64,000 nt of DNA, taken from positions 1 through 64,000 of the forward strand of contig CANPZE010000007.1 of NCBI GenBank assembly GCA_947589315.1, read 5' to 3'. Below the pieces are notes generated by a model, which was not told the DNA's origin, ran no database searches, and worked only from the letters and a program-made list of their open reading frames with translations. The position numbers and the translations under genes were made by a program. Of this stretch, positions 1-7,777 are shown piece after piece. Position 1 is the first letter of the stretch. Every line of letters starts with the position of its first letter. Source of the DNA: an uncultured Lachnospiraceae bacterium. GTDB taxonomy: Bacteria > Bacillota > Clostridia > Lachnospirales > Lachnospiraceae.

Positions 1-1
1 G

Positions 2-181
2 AACGGCCCTAGGCTGCTGTTTAACCGGAATCTTCTGTATACTGGAGTGACCCGGGCTAAAAAATGTGTAACCATGGTGGGCAGTTCCGCTATGATCAGC
101 AGAATGATCCAGAATGTGAACGAGCAAAAGCGGTATTCCAGCCTGGAACAATGTATTCGGGAAATGGAAGGGGAGGATTGA
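2..181 (+). CDS. recD2: C-terminal end of a RecD2-like DNA helicase (cut by left edge)
   Basis: The window opens inside this gene. The frame ending at TGA 179-181 gives 59 residues. It contains YTGVTRAKK, the motif VI region of superfamily 1 helicases, where the arginine finger lies, followed by a basic helical tail. The tail resembles RecD2, the stand-alone RecD-type 5'-3' DNA helicase of Firmicutes used in DNA repair. Another UvrD_C_2-containing helicase is possible because the Walker A part is outside the window. comF starts 22 bp later, so the two are probably co-transcribed. Confidence 0.7.
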   Translation, partial: NGPRLLFNRNLLYTGVTRAKKCVTMVGSSAMISRMIQNVNEQKRYSSLEQCIREMEGED

Positions 182-203
182 GATATCGGCGGAAGGAACG
201 GAA

Positions 204-974
204 ATGTCAGATGTAGAAGAGCAGGAGAAAAGAGAGGGGATCTGGAACGGGATCGGCAGGGGATTTTGGAATCTTTTGTTCCCAAGGCGGTGCCCGATAT
301 GCGATCAGGCGCTTCCTGCGGGACAGGAGGCGGTCTGTGGGGCATGCCGCCAATATGTGTCTCCTTTGGCGGAGGACATCCCCCGCTGCAGAAAATGTGG
401 AAAGCCATTGGAAGACGAGGAAGAGTATTGCCTGGACTGCCAGGGGAAAAGAACCTCTTATGAATATGGATATGGGGCGTATCTTTATGACAGCCGCATG
501 CAGGAGGCTGTAGGGAGGTTGAAATATAATGGAAGAAAAGAATATGCCCGGATCTTTGCCCGGGAAATGTATGAAAGATATGGGGCCTGGATGAAGAAGA
601 CTGGCGCCCAGGCGTTGATACCGGTGCCTGTCCACAGAAAACGGTACCGGCAGAGAGGGTATAATCAGTCTGCCCTTCTGGCCAGGGAATTGTCCCGTTA
701 TTCCGGAATACCTGTGTGGGAGGACTATTTGCTGAGAGTCCGGGACACCCTTCCCCAGAAGGATCTGAGCCCGGGAGAACGGAAACAGAATCTCGTGGGA
801 GCTTTTCAGATAGACCCGGTGCAGTTAGAGTTGAAACCCAAACCAGAGTGTGTTATAATTATAGACGATATTTATACCACAGGCAGTACGATAGATGCCT
901 GTTCGGTACAGATGAAAACGCAAGGGGTCAAGCGTATTTATTTTTTGTGCCTATGTGTAGGAAAGGGATACTGA
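204..974 (+). CDS. comF: ComF family phosphoribosyltransferase-like protein
   Basis: 256 residues, the usual ComF length. The N-terminal part has paired zinc-ribbon cysteines (CPIC, CGAC, CRKCG, CLDC at residues 31-79). The C-terminal part is a type I phosphoribosyltransferase fold with the PRPP-binding loop IIIDDIYTTGST near residue 225. In naturally competent bacteria ComF helps handle single-stranded DNA entering the cytoplasm; many non-competent Firmicutes keep it. ATG 204 is preceded by GGAAGG. The helicase upstream fits a DNA-processing role. The next gene begins 14 bp after the stop. Confidence 0.88.
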   Translation: MSDVEEQEKREGIWNGIGRGFWNLLFPRRCPICDQALPAGQEAVCGACRQYVSPLAEDIPRCRKCGKPLEDEEEYCLDCQGKRTSYEYGYGAYLYDSRMQEAVGRLKYNGRKEYARIFAREMYERYGAWMKKTGAQALIPVPVHRKRYRQRGYNQSALLARELSRYSGIPVWEDYLLRVRDTLPQKDLSPGERKQNLVGAFQIDPVQLELKPKPECVIIIDDIYTTGSTIDACSVQMKTQGVKRIYFLCLCVGKGY

Positions 975-988
975 AAAGAGGGATTGAT

Positions 989-1396
989 ATGGATGTGAGG
1001 TATTGTAAAAACTGTAAACAGATGTTTCACTATCAGGGGTCTCCTTTATGTCCTGAATGTGAAAAGGAAATGGAAAAGAAGTTTGTTGACGTAAAGAACT
1101 ATATAAAAGAGAATCCCTCCGCCAAGATGGGGGATGTTGCAGAGGAGAATGATGTCCCAATGCAGCAGATCAAGCGGTGGATCCGGGAAGAACGCCTTTC
1201 CTTTAGTAAAGATTCCGGGGTGAGGCTAAGCTGTGAGAAATGTGGGGCTGCCATTACTACGGGACGTTTCTGCCAAAACTGTAAAAATGATATGGCCCAT
1301 CAATTCAGCGGCATATACCAGCCGGCCAAAGCGGAACAGGCAGCATTAAAATCAGGAGACAGCAAAAGCAAAATGAGATTTCTTGGCAAGGAATGA
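989..1396 (+). CDS. YvyF-like flagellar-operon zinc-ribbon protein
   Basis: 135 residues from ATG 989. The longer track start at 716 runs back through comF and was rejected; GAAAAGAGGG precedes ATG 989. The N-terminal zinc ribbon (CKNCK, CPEC) is followed by a helix-turn-helix-like stretch (GDVAEENDVPMQQIKRWI) and a second ribbon (CEKCG, CQNC). This matches the YvyF family, which in Bacillus lies between comF and the anti-sigma factor flgM in the late flagellar region. Here comF is adjacent but flgM, flgK and flgL are not; CheX-like and CheY-like genes follow. It may be a regulator or a relic of a motility operon. Confidence 0.7.
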   Translation: MDVRYCKNCKQMFHYQGSPLCPECEKEMEKKFVDVKNYIKENPSAKMGDVAEENDVPMQQIKRWIREERLSFSKDSGVRLSCEKCGAAITTGRFCQNCKNDMAHQFSGIYQPAKAEQAALKSGDSKSKMRFLGKE

Positions 1397-1427
1397 TTTA
1401 TGCGTGTGCATCAGGAGGTGAGGATAG

Positions 1428-1889
1428 ATGACAGAGATTCTTAATATGGAGGAGACTTTTGATAAAATTGTAGTCTCCATTACAGAATCCCTTTCGGGGC
1501 TTACATTGTCCAGAGTAGAATCCGTTTCCGCTTCCCTGTTGCGTATGTGCAGGATCATCATACATACAAGAGGGCAATTTGAGGCATGCATGGTTTGCGA
1601 AGCAGAGCCGTCATTGTTGCAATATATCATTACACAAATGCACGGCGGCAGCCCGCCTGACCCGGAAGAGGCAGTATTATATATGAATGAATATATGAAT
1701 ATTGTCTGCGGAAGAGCAGTATCAGCGGTCAATAACGCTACGGGGAACTCCTCCCGCCTGTCAGTACCTGTCTTTTATGCACAGGAAGAAGAATTTCCTG
1801 GTACGGACAAAAAGGAACAGGAAGAGGAATTATGTTATCAATCTGCTAAAGGTTCTATGCGCTTTAAAGTATCTTACACCTTGCACTGA
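1428..1889 (+). CDS. CheX-like chemotaxis phosphatase-domain protein
   Basis: 153 residues. AGGAGGTGAGG lies just before ATG 1428. The centre contains NEYMNIVCGRAVSAVNN, similar to the conserved E-x2-N helix of CheX/CheC proteins, which dephosphorylate CheY-P. The length fits a single CheX domain. The partner is obvious: a stand-alone CheY-like receiver starts 22 bp downstream. No other chemotaxis gene is visible, so the pair may control something other than a flagellar motor. Family assignment is moderate because the sequence is divergent. Confidence 0.6.
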   Translation: MTEILNMEETFDKIVVSITESLSGLTLSRVESVSASLLRMCRIIIHTRGQFEACMVCEAEPSLLQYIITQMHGGSPPDPEEAVLYMNEYMNIVCGRAVSAVNNATGNSSRLSVPVFYAQEEEFPGTDKKEQEEELCYQSAKGSMRFKVSYTLH

Positions 1890-1911
1890 AAATTAATAGG
1901 AGGGAAGAGTT

Positions 1912-2298
1912 ATGGAAAAAACGACCATCATGGTAGTGGACGATTCTCCGTTCGCTTCCAAGCAGATCAAAGATCTGGTGGAGGAGAATGGATATGAAGT
2001 GATTGGTTATGCCAAAAACGGAGAGGAAGGAATTCAGCTGTATAAGGAATTGTCGCCGGAGATTGTCATTATGGACATTATCATGCCGGGGATCGATGGG
2101 CTTGAGACAGCGGAGAGGATTTTGAAAAATGATCCCAAGGCTACTATAATGATGCTGAGTTCATTGTGTGATGCCGGTACCTTGGAAGAGGTGCACAGTA
2201 TTGGGCTGAAATATCTGATCCCCAAGCCATGGGAGGATGATGTGCTGCTTGCGACTCTGGAGATCCTGAAGAAGCAGAGGAAGGCGAACAGAGAATAA
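1912..2298 (+). CDS. CheY-like single-domain response regulator
   Basis: 128 residues, one receiver domain with no output domain. The acidic pocket (VVDDS), phospho-acceptor Asp in IVIMDIIMPGIDG (around residue 54), switch Ser in MMLSS and Lys in IPKPW are all present, so it should be phosphorylated normally. TAGGAGGG precedes ATG 1912. It follows the CheX-like gene and probably works with it. No cognate histidine kinase is encoded here. A candidate promoter for the fatty-acid operon follows it. Confidence 0.85.
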   Translation: MEKTTIMVVDDSPFASKQIKDLVEENGYEVIGYAKNGEEGIQLYKELSPEIVIMDIIMPGIDGLETAERILKNDPKATIMMLSSLCDAGTLEEVHSIGLKYLIPKPWEDDVLLATLEILKKQRKANRE

Positions 2299-2324
2299 AA
2301 TATAAAAATCTTAGGGCTGGATAG

Positions 2325-2354
2325 TTGACGAAGAGAGACAATATAGAATATACT
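2325..2354 (+). promoter_or_regulatory. Candidate promoter of the fab/acc operon
   Basis: TTGACG (2325-2330), an 18-bp spacer and TATACT (2349-2354) lie about 55 bp before the fabH start. No terminator precedes it, so read-through from the CheY-like gene is possible. I see no recognisable FapR or FabT operator here. Confidence 0.45.
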
Positions 2355-2409
2355 TTCCTTGTCTGCAGAGAATTATATAAAATATGAGATAGAATATAGG
2401 AGTACAGAG

Positions 2410-3387
2410 ATGATTAGATCAAAAATAGTAGCGACGGGTGCCGGGATTCCGGATCAAGTGATCACCAATGATGATTTGGCAAAGATAATGGATACCAGCG
2501 ATGAGTGGATCACCCAGAGAACCGGGATCAAGCAGAGACATATTTCCTCCGGAGAGAACCTGTCTGTGCTGGCTACCAGGGCGGCACGGCAGATTCTGGA
2601 GAGGGCAGGGATGGATGCCCGGGATTTGGAACTGATTATTATGGCGACCTGTACTGCAGATTACGGGACTCCTTGTCTTGCTTGTATGGTGCAGAAGGAA
2701 ATTGGCGCTGACAGGGCAGTGGCTTTTGATGTGACGGCAGCTTGTTCCGGGTTCTTATTTGCTACCAGCGTAGCGGACAAGTTTCTCCGGACCGGTGTCT
2801 ATAAGAATGCTTTAGTAGTGGGCGGAGAAATGATATCCAAGATCGTAGACTGGACAGACCGTTCTACCTGCGTCCTCTTTGGGGATGGCGCAGCCGGAGT
2901 GCTGCTTCAGACCACGGAGGAGGAAGAAGGCATTATGGTAGAAGAGCTGGGTTCCAAGGGAGATATGTATGAAGTGTTGACCGATGGATATACGCCGGCC
3001 GCCAATGCGTTTAATGATGTGCCGCCTTTGGACAAAATGGATTTTGTCCATATGGACGGAAGGGCAGTTTTCAAATTTGCTACCAAAAAGATCGTAGAGA
3101 GTGTGAACCGCGTATTGGATCAGGCGGGACTGACTCCGGAAGATATTAAGTATTTCATTCCCCATCAGGCCAATGCACGGATCATTGATGTGGCGGTAAG
3201 CAAGCTAAAGATACCTAAGGAGAAGTTTTATGTAAATATCGAGAGATATGCCAATACTTCTTCCGCCAGCATACCTACTGCATTGAATGAGATGAATGAA
3301 ATGGGGATGCTCCAGAAGGGGGATAAGATCGTTCTCTGCGGTTTTGGCGGCGGTCTTTCCTGGGGGACGATTTTGATCACATGGTAG
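2410..3387 (+). CDS. fabH: 3-oxoacyl-ACP synthase III
   Basis: Starts fatty-acid synthesis by condensing acyl-CoA with malonyl-ACP. 325 residues from ATG 2410, which has AGGAG seven bases upstream; the TTG at 2359 lacks a site. The nucleophile is Cys112 in VTAACSGF, with His in IPHQANAR and Asn in ERYANTSSASIP completing the Cys-His-Asn triad. It is the first gene of an operon running through accA. acpP follows after 75 bp. Confidence 0.95.
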   Translation: MIRSKIVATGAGIPDQVITNDDLAKIMDTSDEWITQRTGIKQRHISSGENLSVLATRAARQILERAGMDARDLELIIMATCTADYGTPCLACMVQKEIGADRAVAFDVTAACSGFLFATSVADKFLRTGVYKNALVVGGEMISKIVDWTDRSTCVLFGDGAAGVLLQTTEEEEGIMVEELGSKGDMYEVLTDGYTPAANAFNDVPPLDKMDFVHMDGRAVFKFATKKIVESVNRVLDQAGLTPEDIKYFIPHQANARIIDVAVSKLKIPKEKFYVNIERYANTSSASIPTALNEMNEMGMLQKGDKIVLCGFGGGLSWGTILITW

Positions 3388-3462
3388 CCATAATAAAGTA
3401 TATTGCTGTGACATCACAGTATATATAAATCAATCAAACAAGAATAACAGGAGGAAATTCAA

Positions 3463-3690
3463 ATGGTATTTGAGAAGATCAGAGAAATCATTGCAGAGCA
3501 GACAGGAAAGGATGAGAGCGAGATTACATTGGAGACCAATGTAAAAGAAGATCTTGATGCTGACTCTCTGGATTTATTTCAGATCATCAATGACATTGAG
3601 GACGAGTTCGAGGTTTCTATCGAGGATCCGGAGAGCATTGTGACTGTCAAGGATGCGGTAGACTTTGTGGAGAGCCACAAGGAGGACTAA
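3463..3690 (+). CDS. acpP: Acyl carrier protein
   Basis: 75 residues, acidic, with the DADSLDLFQ motif; Ser35 would carry the 4'-phosphopantetheine arm on which acyl chains grow. CAGGAGGAAATTCAA precedes ATG 3463. In many Firmicutes fabK (flavin enoyl-ACP reductase) lies between acpP and fabD. Here only 126 bp separate them. Confidence 0.96.
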   Translation: MVFEKIREIIAEQTGKDESEITLETNVKEDLDADSLDLFQIINDIEDEFEVSIEDPESIVTVKDAVDFVESHKED

Positions 3691-3816
3691 GAAACAAAAG
3701 GGTTTTCTGCTTGCAGAGAACCTGCAGGAGAAGACATACTGGCTGGGAGGCGTTCCGGAAAGGGACGCCGATACTCAGCTTATTTCTTTGGTTGGAAAGG
3801 GAAAAGGCTGTAAAGG
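3691..3816 (+). other. 126-bp acpP-fabD gap with a hairpin and a short open frame
   Basis: The stretch holds an inverted repeat GGCGTTCC (3749-3756) / GGGACGCC (3762-3769) with a 5-base loop and no following T-run, so it is not a typical terminator. A frame without stop or obvious start codon (containing YWLGGVPERDADTQ) crosses the gap and ends at a TGA overlapping the fabD ATG. It could be the remnant of a lost gene at the place fabK usually occupies, but it does not look like FabK. Confidence 0.4.
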
Positions 3817-4758
3817 ATGAAGACGGTATTTATGTTTAGCGGCCAGGGCGCGCAGTATGCTGGCATGGGAAAAGAACTGTATCAGAATTATGCAGTAGCA
3901 AAGGACATATTTGACAGAGCAGATGCGGTGTTGGGATATTCCATCAAAGAGCTTTGTTTTCAGGATGAAGAAAAGCTGGGAGAGACAGAGTATGCGCAGC
4001 CGGCTATCCTTACAATGAGCATTGCGGCCATGAAGGTGTTGCAGGAGCAGGGCGTTCGGGCTGATATGACGGCCGGATTAAGCCTCGGCGAATATTCGGC
4101 TTATGTTGCCAGTGGGGCCATGGATTTTGAAGAGGCGGTAGCATTGGTACAAAAAAGAGGAAAATTTATGGCGGAAGCAGTCCCCTCAGGAGAGGGAGGA
4201 ATGTACGCCATTATAGGATTAGAGCAGGAATTGGTTGAGGAGGCATGCCGGCAGGCCACAGAAGAGGGCCTGGGACTGGCAGTTCCGGCCAATTATAATG
4301 CGCCGGGGCAGATCGTTATTGCCGGCAGGACGCCTGCTGTAGCGAGAGCTGCGGAACTGGCGAAGGAAAAGGGAGCAAAGCTGGCGGTCAAGCTAAAGGT
4401 GAGCGGCCCCTTCCATACGGAGCTGCTGGAACCGGCTTCCCAACGGTTGAAACCGGAGCTGGAGAAGCTGACGATCTCACCGATGCAGATACCGGTATAT
4501 ACTAATGTAAATGCCCAGGTTGTAGAGAAGAAGGAAGATATTGTCCCTATTCTTACCAGACAGATCTGCTGCCCGGTAAAATGGGAGGAGATCATAAGAA
4601 ATATGGCACAGCAGGGAGCGGACACCTTCATTGAGCTGGGGCCGGGGAAGGCTCTTGCCGGCTTTGTCAAGAGAACCTTAAAAGGAGTAACGATCCTGAA
4701 TGTAGAAGATGTATCTTCTCTGGATAAAACGATGAAGAAGCTCCATGAAATTGTATAA
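3817..4758 (+). CDS. fabD: Malonyl-CoA:ACP transacylase
   Basis: 313 residues. It moves malonyl groups from CoA to ACP. Visible features are the N-terminal GQGAQ loop, Ser89 in the nucleophile elbow GLSLGEYSA, and His200 in SGPFHTELL. The start is ATG 3817; the ribosome site is weak (AAAAGG nine bases away), so translation may partly depend on the frame that ends across this ATG. fabG begins 20 bp after the stop. Confidence 0.95.
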   Translation: MKTVFMFSGQGAQYAGMGKELYQNYAVAKDIFDRADAVLGYSIKELCFQDEEKLGETEYAQPAILTMSIAAMKVLQEQGVRADMTAGLSLGEYSAYVASGAMDFEEAVALVQKRGKFMAEAVPSGEGGMYAIIGLEQELVEEACRQATEEGLGLAVPANYNAPGQIVIAGRTPAVARAAELAKEKGAKLAVKLKVSGPFHTELLEPASQRLKPELEKLTISPMQIPVYTNVNAQVVEKKEDIVPILTRQICCPVKWEEIIRNMAQQGADTFIELGPGKALAGFVKRTLKGVTILNVEDVSSLDKTMKKLHEIV

Positions 4759-4777
4759 AAATGGAATGAGGTGGAAT

Positions 4778-5506
4778 ATGTTAAAAGGAAAGACAGTGAT
4801 TGTGACCGGAGCTGCAAAGGGGATTGGCAGGGAGATTGCGCTGCAGTTTGCCAAAAAGGGCTGCAATATCGTGCTGAACTATCGTAGCAATGTGTCGGAT
4901 GACCTGATCCAGGAGATTGAAGGATGCGGGGTGCAGTGCATGCCGGTCCAGGGCGATGTAAGCGACTTCGCTTTTGCCGGCCAGATGGTCAAAGAGGCGA
5001 AGAAGGCCCTGGGGACGATAGACGTATTGGTGAACAATGCAGGAATCACAAGAGACATGCTTTTAATGCGTATGTCGGAGGAGGATTTTGACGCAGTGAT
5101 CAATACCAATCTGAAAGGAACTTTTAACATGATCCGCCATGTGAGTAATGTGATGTTAAAGCAGCGCAGCGGGGCGATCATTAATATGTCTTCTGTGGTG
5201 GGTGTTACAGGGAATGCCGGACAGGCGAATTATGCGGCTTCCAAGGCCGGGGTCATTGGCCTGACCAAATCTACGGCAAAAGAATTGGCGGCGAGAGGAG
5301 TTACCTGCAATGCAATAGCGCCTGGTTTTGTGGAGACCGATATGACCGGCGCATTATCTGAGGAAGTACAGAAGGCGATCCTGGATACGATACCATTGAA
5401 AAAGTATGGTCATGTAGACGACATTGCCAGAGCAGCAGTATTTTTGGCAGAGAATTCCTATATCACCGGTCAGGTGCTGAATGTTGACGGCGGCATGGTG
5501 ATGTAG
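4778..5506 (+). CDS. fabG: 3-oxoacyl-ACP reductase
   Basis: Short-chain dehydrogenase that reduces 3-oxoacyl-ACP with NADPH. 242 residues from ATG 4778, just after GAGGTGG; the track start at 4745 overlaps the end of fabD and lacks a site. TGAAKGIG (residues 10-17) binds the cofactor, and Asn111, Ser139, Tyr152 (YAASK) and Lys156 form the catalytic set. The C-terminus VDGGMVM is typical of the family. Confidence 0.95.
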   Translation: MLKGKTVIVTGAAKGIGREIALQFAKKGCNIVLNYRSNVSDDLIQEIEGCGVQCMPVQGDVSDFAFAGQMVKEAKKALGTIDVLVNNAGITRDMLLMRMSEEDFDAVINTNLKGTFNMIRHVSNVMLKQRSGAIINMSSVVGVTGNAGQANYAASKAGVIGLTKSTAKELAARGVTCNAIAPGFVETDMTGALSEEVQKAILDTIPLKKYGHVDDIARAAVFLAENSYITGQVLNVDGGMVM

Positions 5507-5526
5507 GTGGATTGCGGAGGTAGAAA

Positions 5527-6765
5527 ATGGCAAGAAGAGTTGTAGTTACGGGAATGGGAGCGGTAACGCCCCTGGGAAGCACAGTGGACACCCTTTGGGA
5601 AGGGATCCGCAATGGCGTCTGTGGGATTGACTATATCAAGAAATTTGACACAACAGATTTTAAGGTGAAGGTAGCGGGTGAAGTGAAAGGCTTTGATGCT
5701 GAGCAATATATGTCAAAGAAGGATGCGAAGCGGAATGATCTTTTTGCGGTGTATGCCATGGGAGCGGCAGTACAGGCCTTTGAGGACAGCGGACTGGATA
5801 TGGAAAAGGAAGACAGCGACCGCATTGGTGTGATTATTGGTTCCGGTGTGGGCGGCCTGATGACAATGCAGGAGCAGGTTACCCGGATGAATGAAAAGGG
5901 ACCGGCCAGAGTATCGCCTCTGTTTATTCCTATGACTATCGGTAACATGGCGGCAGGAAATGTTGCGATCCGTTTTGGGATTACCGGCGTCTGTGAGAAT
6001 ATCGTTACTGCCTGCGCAACAGGTACAAACTGTGTCGGAGAAGCTTTCCGGAACATCAAGCACGGTTATCTGGATGCCTGTATCGCCGGAGGGGCGGAGG
6101 GATCGATTTGTGAGATTGGCGTGGCAGGATTTACGAACCTGACGGCTTTATCCCAAAGCGAGGATCCGAAGGATGCCTGCAAGCCCTTTGATAAGGACAG
6201 AAACGGGTTTGTGATGTCGGATGGCTCCGGCATCCTGGTCCTGGAGGAATTAGAGCATGCTAAGGCCAGAGGAGCGAAGATCTATGGAGAGATTGTTGGC
6301 TATGGAACGAACAGTGACGCCTATCATATGACGGCTCCCCTTCCGGATGGCTCCGGCGCTGCCAAGGCTATGAAGCTGGCCATGGAGGAGGCCGGTATCA
6401 CTCCGGAACAGGTGGGATATATCAATGCGCATGGGACCGGTACCCATGCGAATGACAGTGGAGAGACAGCAGCGATCAAGCTGGCCATGGGAGAGGCTGC
6501 TTACCAGATCCCGATCAGTTCCACCAAGTCTATGACAGGACATTTGCTGGGGGCTGCGGGCGCAGTAGAAGCGATTGTTGCGATCCGGGCTCTGGAAGAA
6601 GGATTTCTGCCACCCACCATCAATTATAAGACGCCGGATGAAGAATGCGATCTGGATTACATCCCCAATGTGGGAAGGGCTGTGGAAAATGTGGAATATG
6701 CGTTGTCCAATTCCCTTGGCTTTGGTGGGCACAATGCAGTGCTTTGTCTGAAAAAATATAAATAA
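5527..6765 (+). CDS. fabF: 3-oxoacyl-ACP synthase II
   Basis: 412 residues. Elongating condensing enzyme. Cys163 in VTACATGTN is the nucleophile; the two histidines are in NAHGTGTHAND and SMTGHLLGAAGA. GCGGAGGTAGAAA precedes ATG 5527. It is the only elongation condensing enzyme in the window, so it presumably carries most chain elongation in this operon. Confidence 0.95.
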   Translation: MARRVVVTGMGAVTPLGSTVDTLWEGIRNGVCGIDYIKKFDTTDFKVKVAGEVKGFDAEQYMSKKDAKRNDLFAVYAMGAAVQAFEDSGLDMEKEDSDRIGVIIGSGVGGLMTMQEQVTRMNEKGPARVSPLFIPMTIGNMAAGNVAIRFGITGVCENIVTACATGTNCVGEAFRNIKHGYLDACIAGGAEGSICEIGVAGFTNLTALSQSEDPKDACKPFDKDRNGFVMSDGSGILVLEELEHAKARGAKIYGEIVGYGTNSDAYHMTAPLPDGSGAAKAMKLAMEEAGITPEQVGYINAHGTGTHANDSGETAAIKLAMGEAAYQIPISSTKSMTGHLLGAAGAVEAIVAIRALEEGFLPPTINYKTPDEECDLDYIPNVGRAVENVEYALSNSLGFGGHNAVLCLKKYK

Positions 6766-6787
6766 CAGATGGGAAGGAGACAGAAAT

Positions 6788-7291
6788 ATGCAGTATGAAC
6801 AGGTAAAAGAATTGATCGCTATCTTTGAGAAAACAGATCTGAATGATATGGAACTGACTCTGGATAACATGTCTATCCGCTTGAACCGAAGCAGGCCTTC
6901 CACAGTCGGAGCAGTTCCTGCTTACGGAGCTCCTATACCTGTGGCGCAGCCCCAGATCCCAGCAGCCGCAGCGCCGGCGATACCTGCAGTGGCAGAGGCA
7001 GCGCAGGCGCCCGTGGCAGAGACAGAGGAAGCAGCTGACGACAAGGAAAAGAAGGAAGGGACTATCGTAAAGGCGCCTATCGTTGGGACATTTTATGCCA
7101 GCCCGGAGCCGGATAAGCCGCCCTATGTCAAGGTGGGAGATACCGTTGCCCAGGGAGACATACTCTGTATTATAGAAGCAATGAAGTTTATGAATGAAGT
7201 TCCCAGTGAGGCTGGGGGAAAGATTGCAGAGATTTTTGTTAAGGATGGGGATTTTGTAGAATTTGGCCAGGAATTATTCCGGATCGTATAA
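6788..7291 (+). CDS. accB: Biotin carboxyl carrier protein of acetyl-CoA carboxylase
   Basis: 167 residues. A helical N-terminus and an Ala/Pro-rich linker (about residues 48-80) lead to a biotinyl domain with EAMKF; Lys133 is the biotin attachment site. It carries CO2 from AccC to the AccDA carboxyltransferase. The stop lies 16 bp before the fabZ start. Confidence 0.95.
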   Translation: MQYEQVKELIAIFEKTDLNDMELTLDNMSIRLNRSRPSTVGAVPAYGAPIPVAQPQIPAAAAPAIPAVAEAAQAPVAETEEAADDKEKKEGTIVKAPIVGTFYASPEPDKPPYVKVGDTVAQGDILCIIEAMKFMNEVPSEAGGKIAEIFVKDGDFVEFGQELFRIV

Positions 7292-7307
7292 GAGAGGAGA
7301 AAAGGAT

Positions 7308-7733
7308 ATGATGATGGATATCCAGGAAATCATGAACATCATTCCCCACAGGCCGCCGTTTCTTCTGGTGGACCGGATCATTGATATGGTTCCCGGAGAG
7401 AGTGTTACGGCGCTGAAGAATGTGAGCATGAATGAGCCCTATTTTGTAGGGCATTTTCCGCAGGAGCCGGTAATGCCGGGGGTTCTCATTGTAGAGGCAA
7501 TGGCCCAGGCAGGGGCGGTAGCGATTTTGTCTATGGAGGATTTTAAAGGGAAGACCGCTTATTTTGGCGGGATTAAAAATGCCAAGTTTAAGCAGAAGGT
7601 AGTTCCGGGAGACGCACTGCGAATGGAAGTCTCCATTGTAAAATTGAAGAAAAATGCCGGTGTGGGCCAGGGAACTGCTTACGTAGGGGACAAAGTGGCC
7701 GCTCAGGCGGAATTTATATTTATGATAGGCTGA
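7308..7733 (+). CDS. fabZ: 3-hydroxyacyl-ACP dehydratase
   Basis: 141 residues from ATG 7308, placed after AGAGGAGA; two further ATG codons follow at once (7311, 7314) and one may be used instead. The track start at 7263 lies inside accB. Hot-dog fold with [10 protein letters not shown] near the N-terminus, catalytic His49 (GHFP) and Glu63 (IVEAMAQ). It dehydrates 3-hydroxyacyl-ACP to trans-2-enoyl-ACP, the substrate of the enoyl reductase that is not encoded here. Confidence 0.95.
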   Translation: MMMDIQEIMNIIPHRPPFLLVDRIIDMVPGESVTALKNVSMNEPYFVGHFPQEPVMPGVLIVEAMAQAGAVAILSMEDFKGKTAYFGGIKNAKFKQKVVPGDALRMEVSIVKLKKNAGVGQGTAYVGDKVAAQAEFIFMIG

Positions 7734-7777
7734 CAGGAATACCGGATGGATTCTAAATGGCCTGATGGGAGGAGCGA

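Noticed and set aside
716-988. Upstream extension of the YvyF-like gene
   Set aside because: It runs through comF in another frame; ATG 989 has a ribosome site and matches the family start.
3749-3769. Terminator between acpP and fabD
   Set aside because: The hairpin has no T-run and the operon clearly continues.
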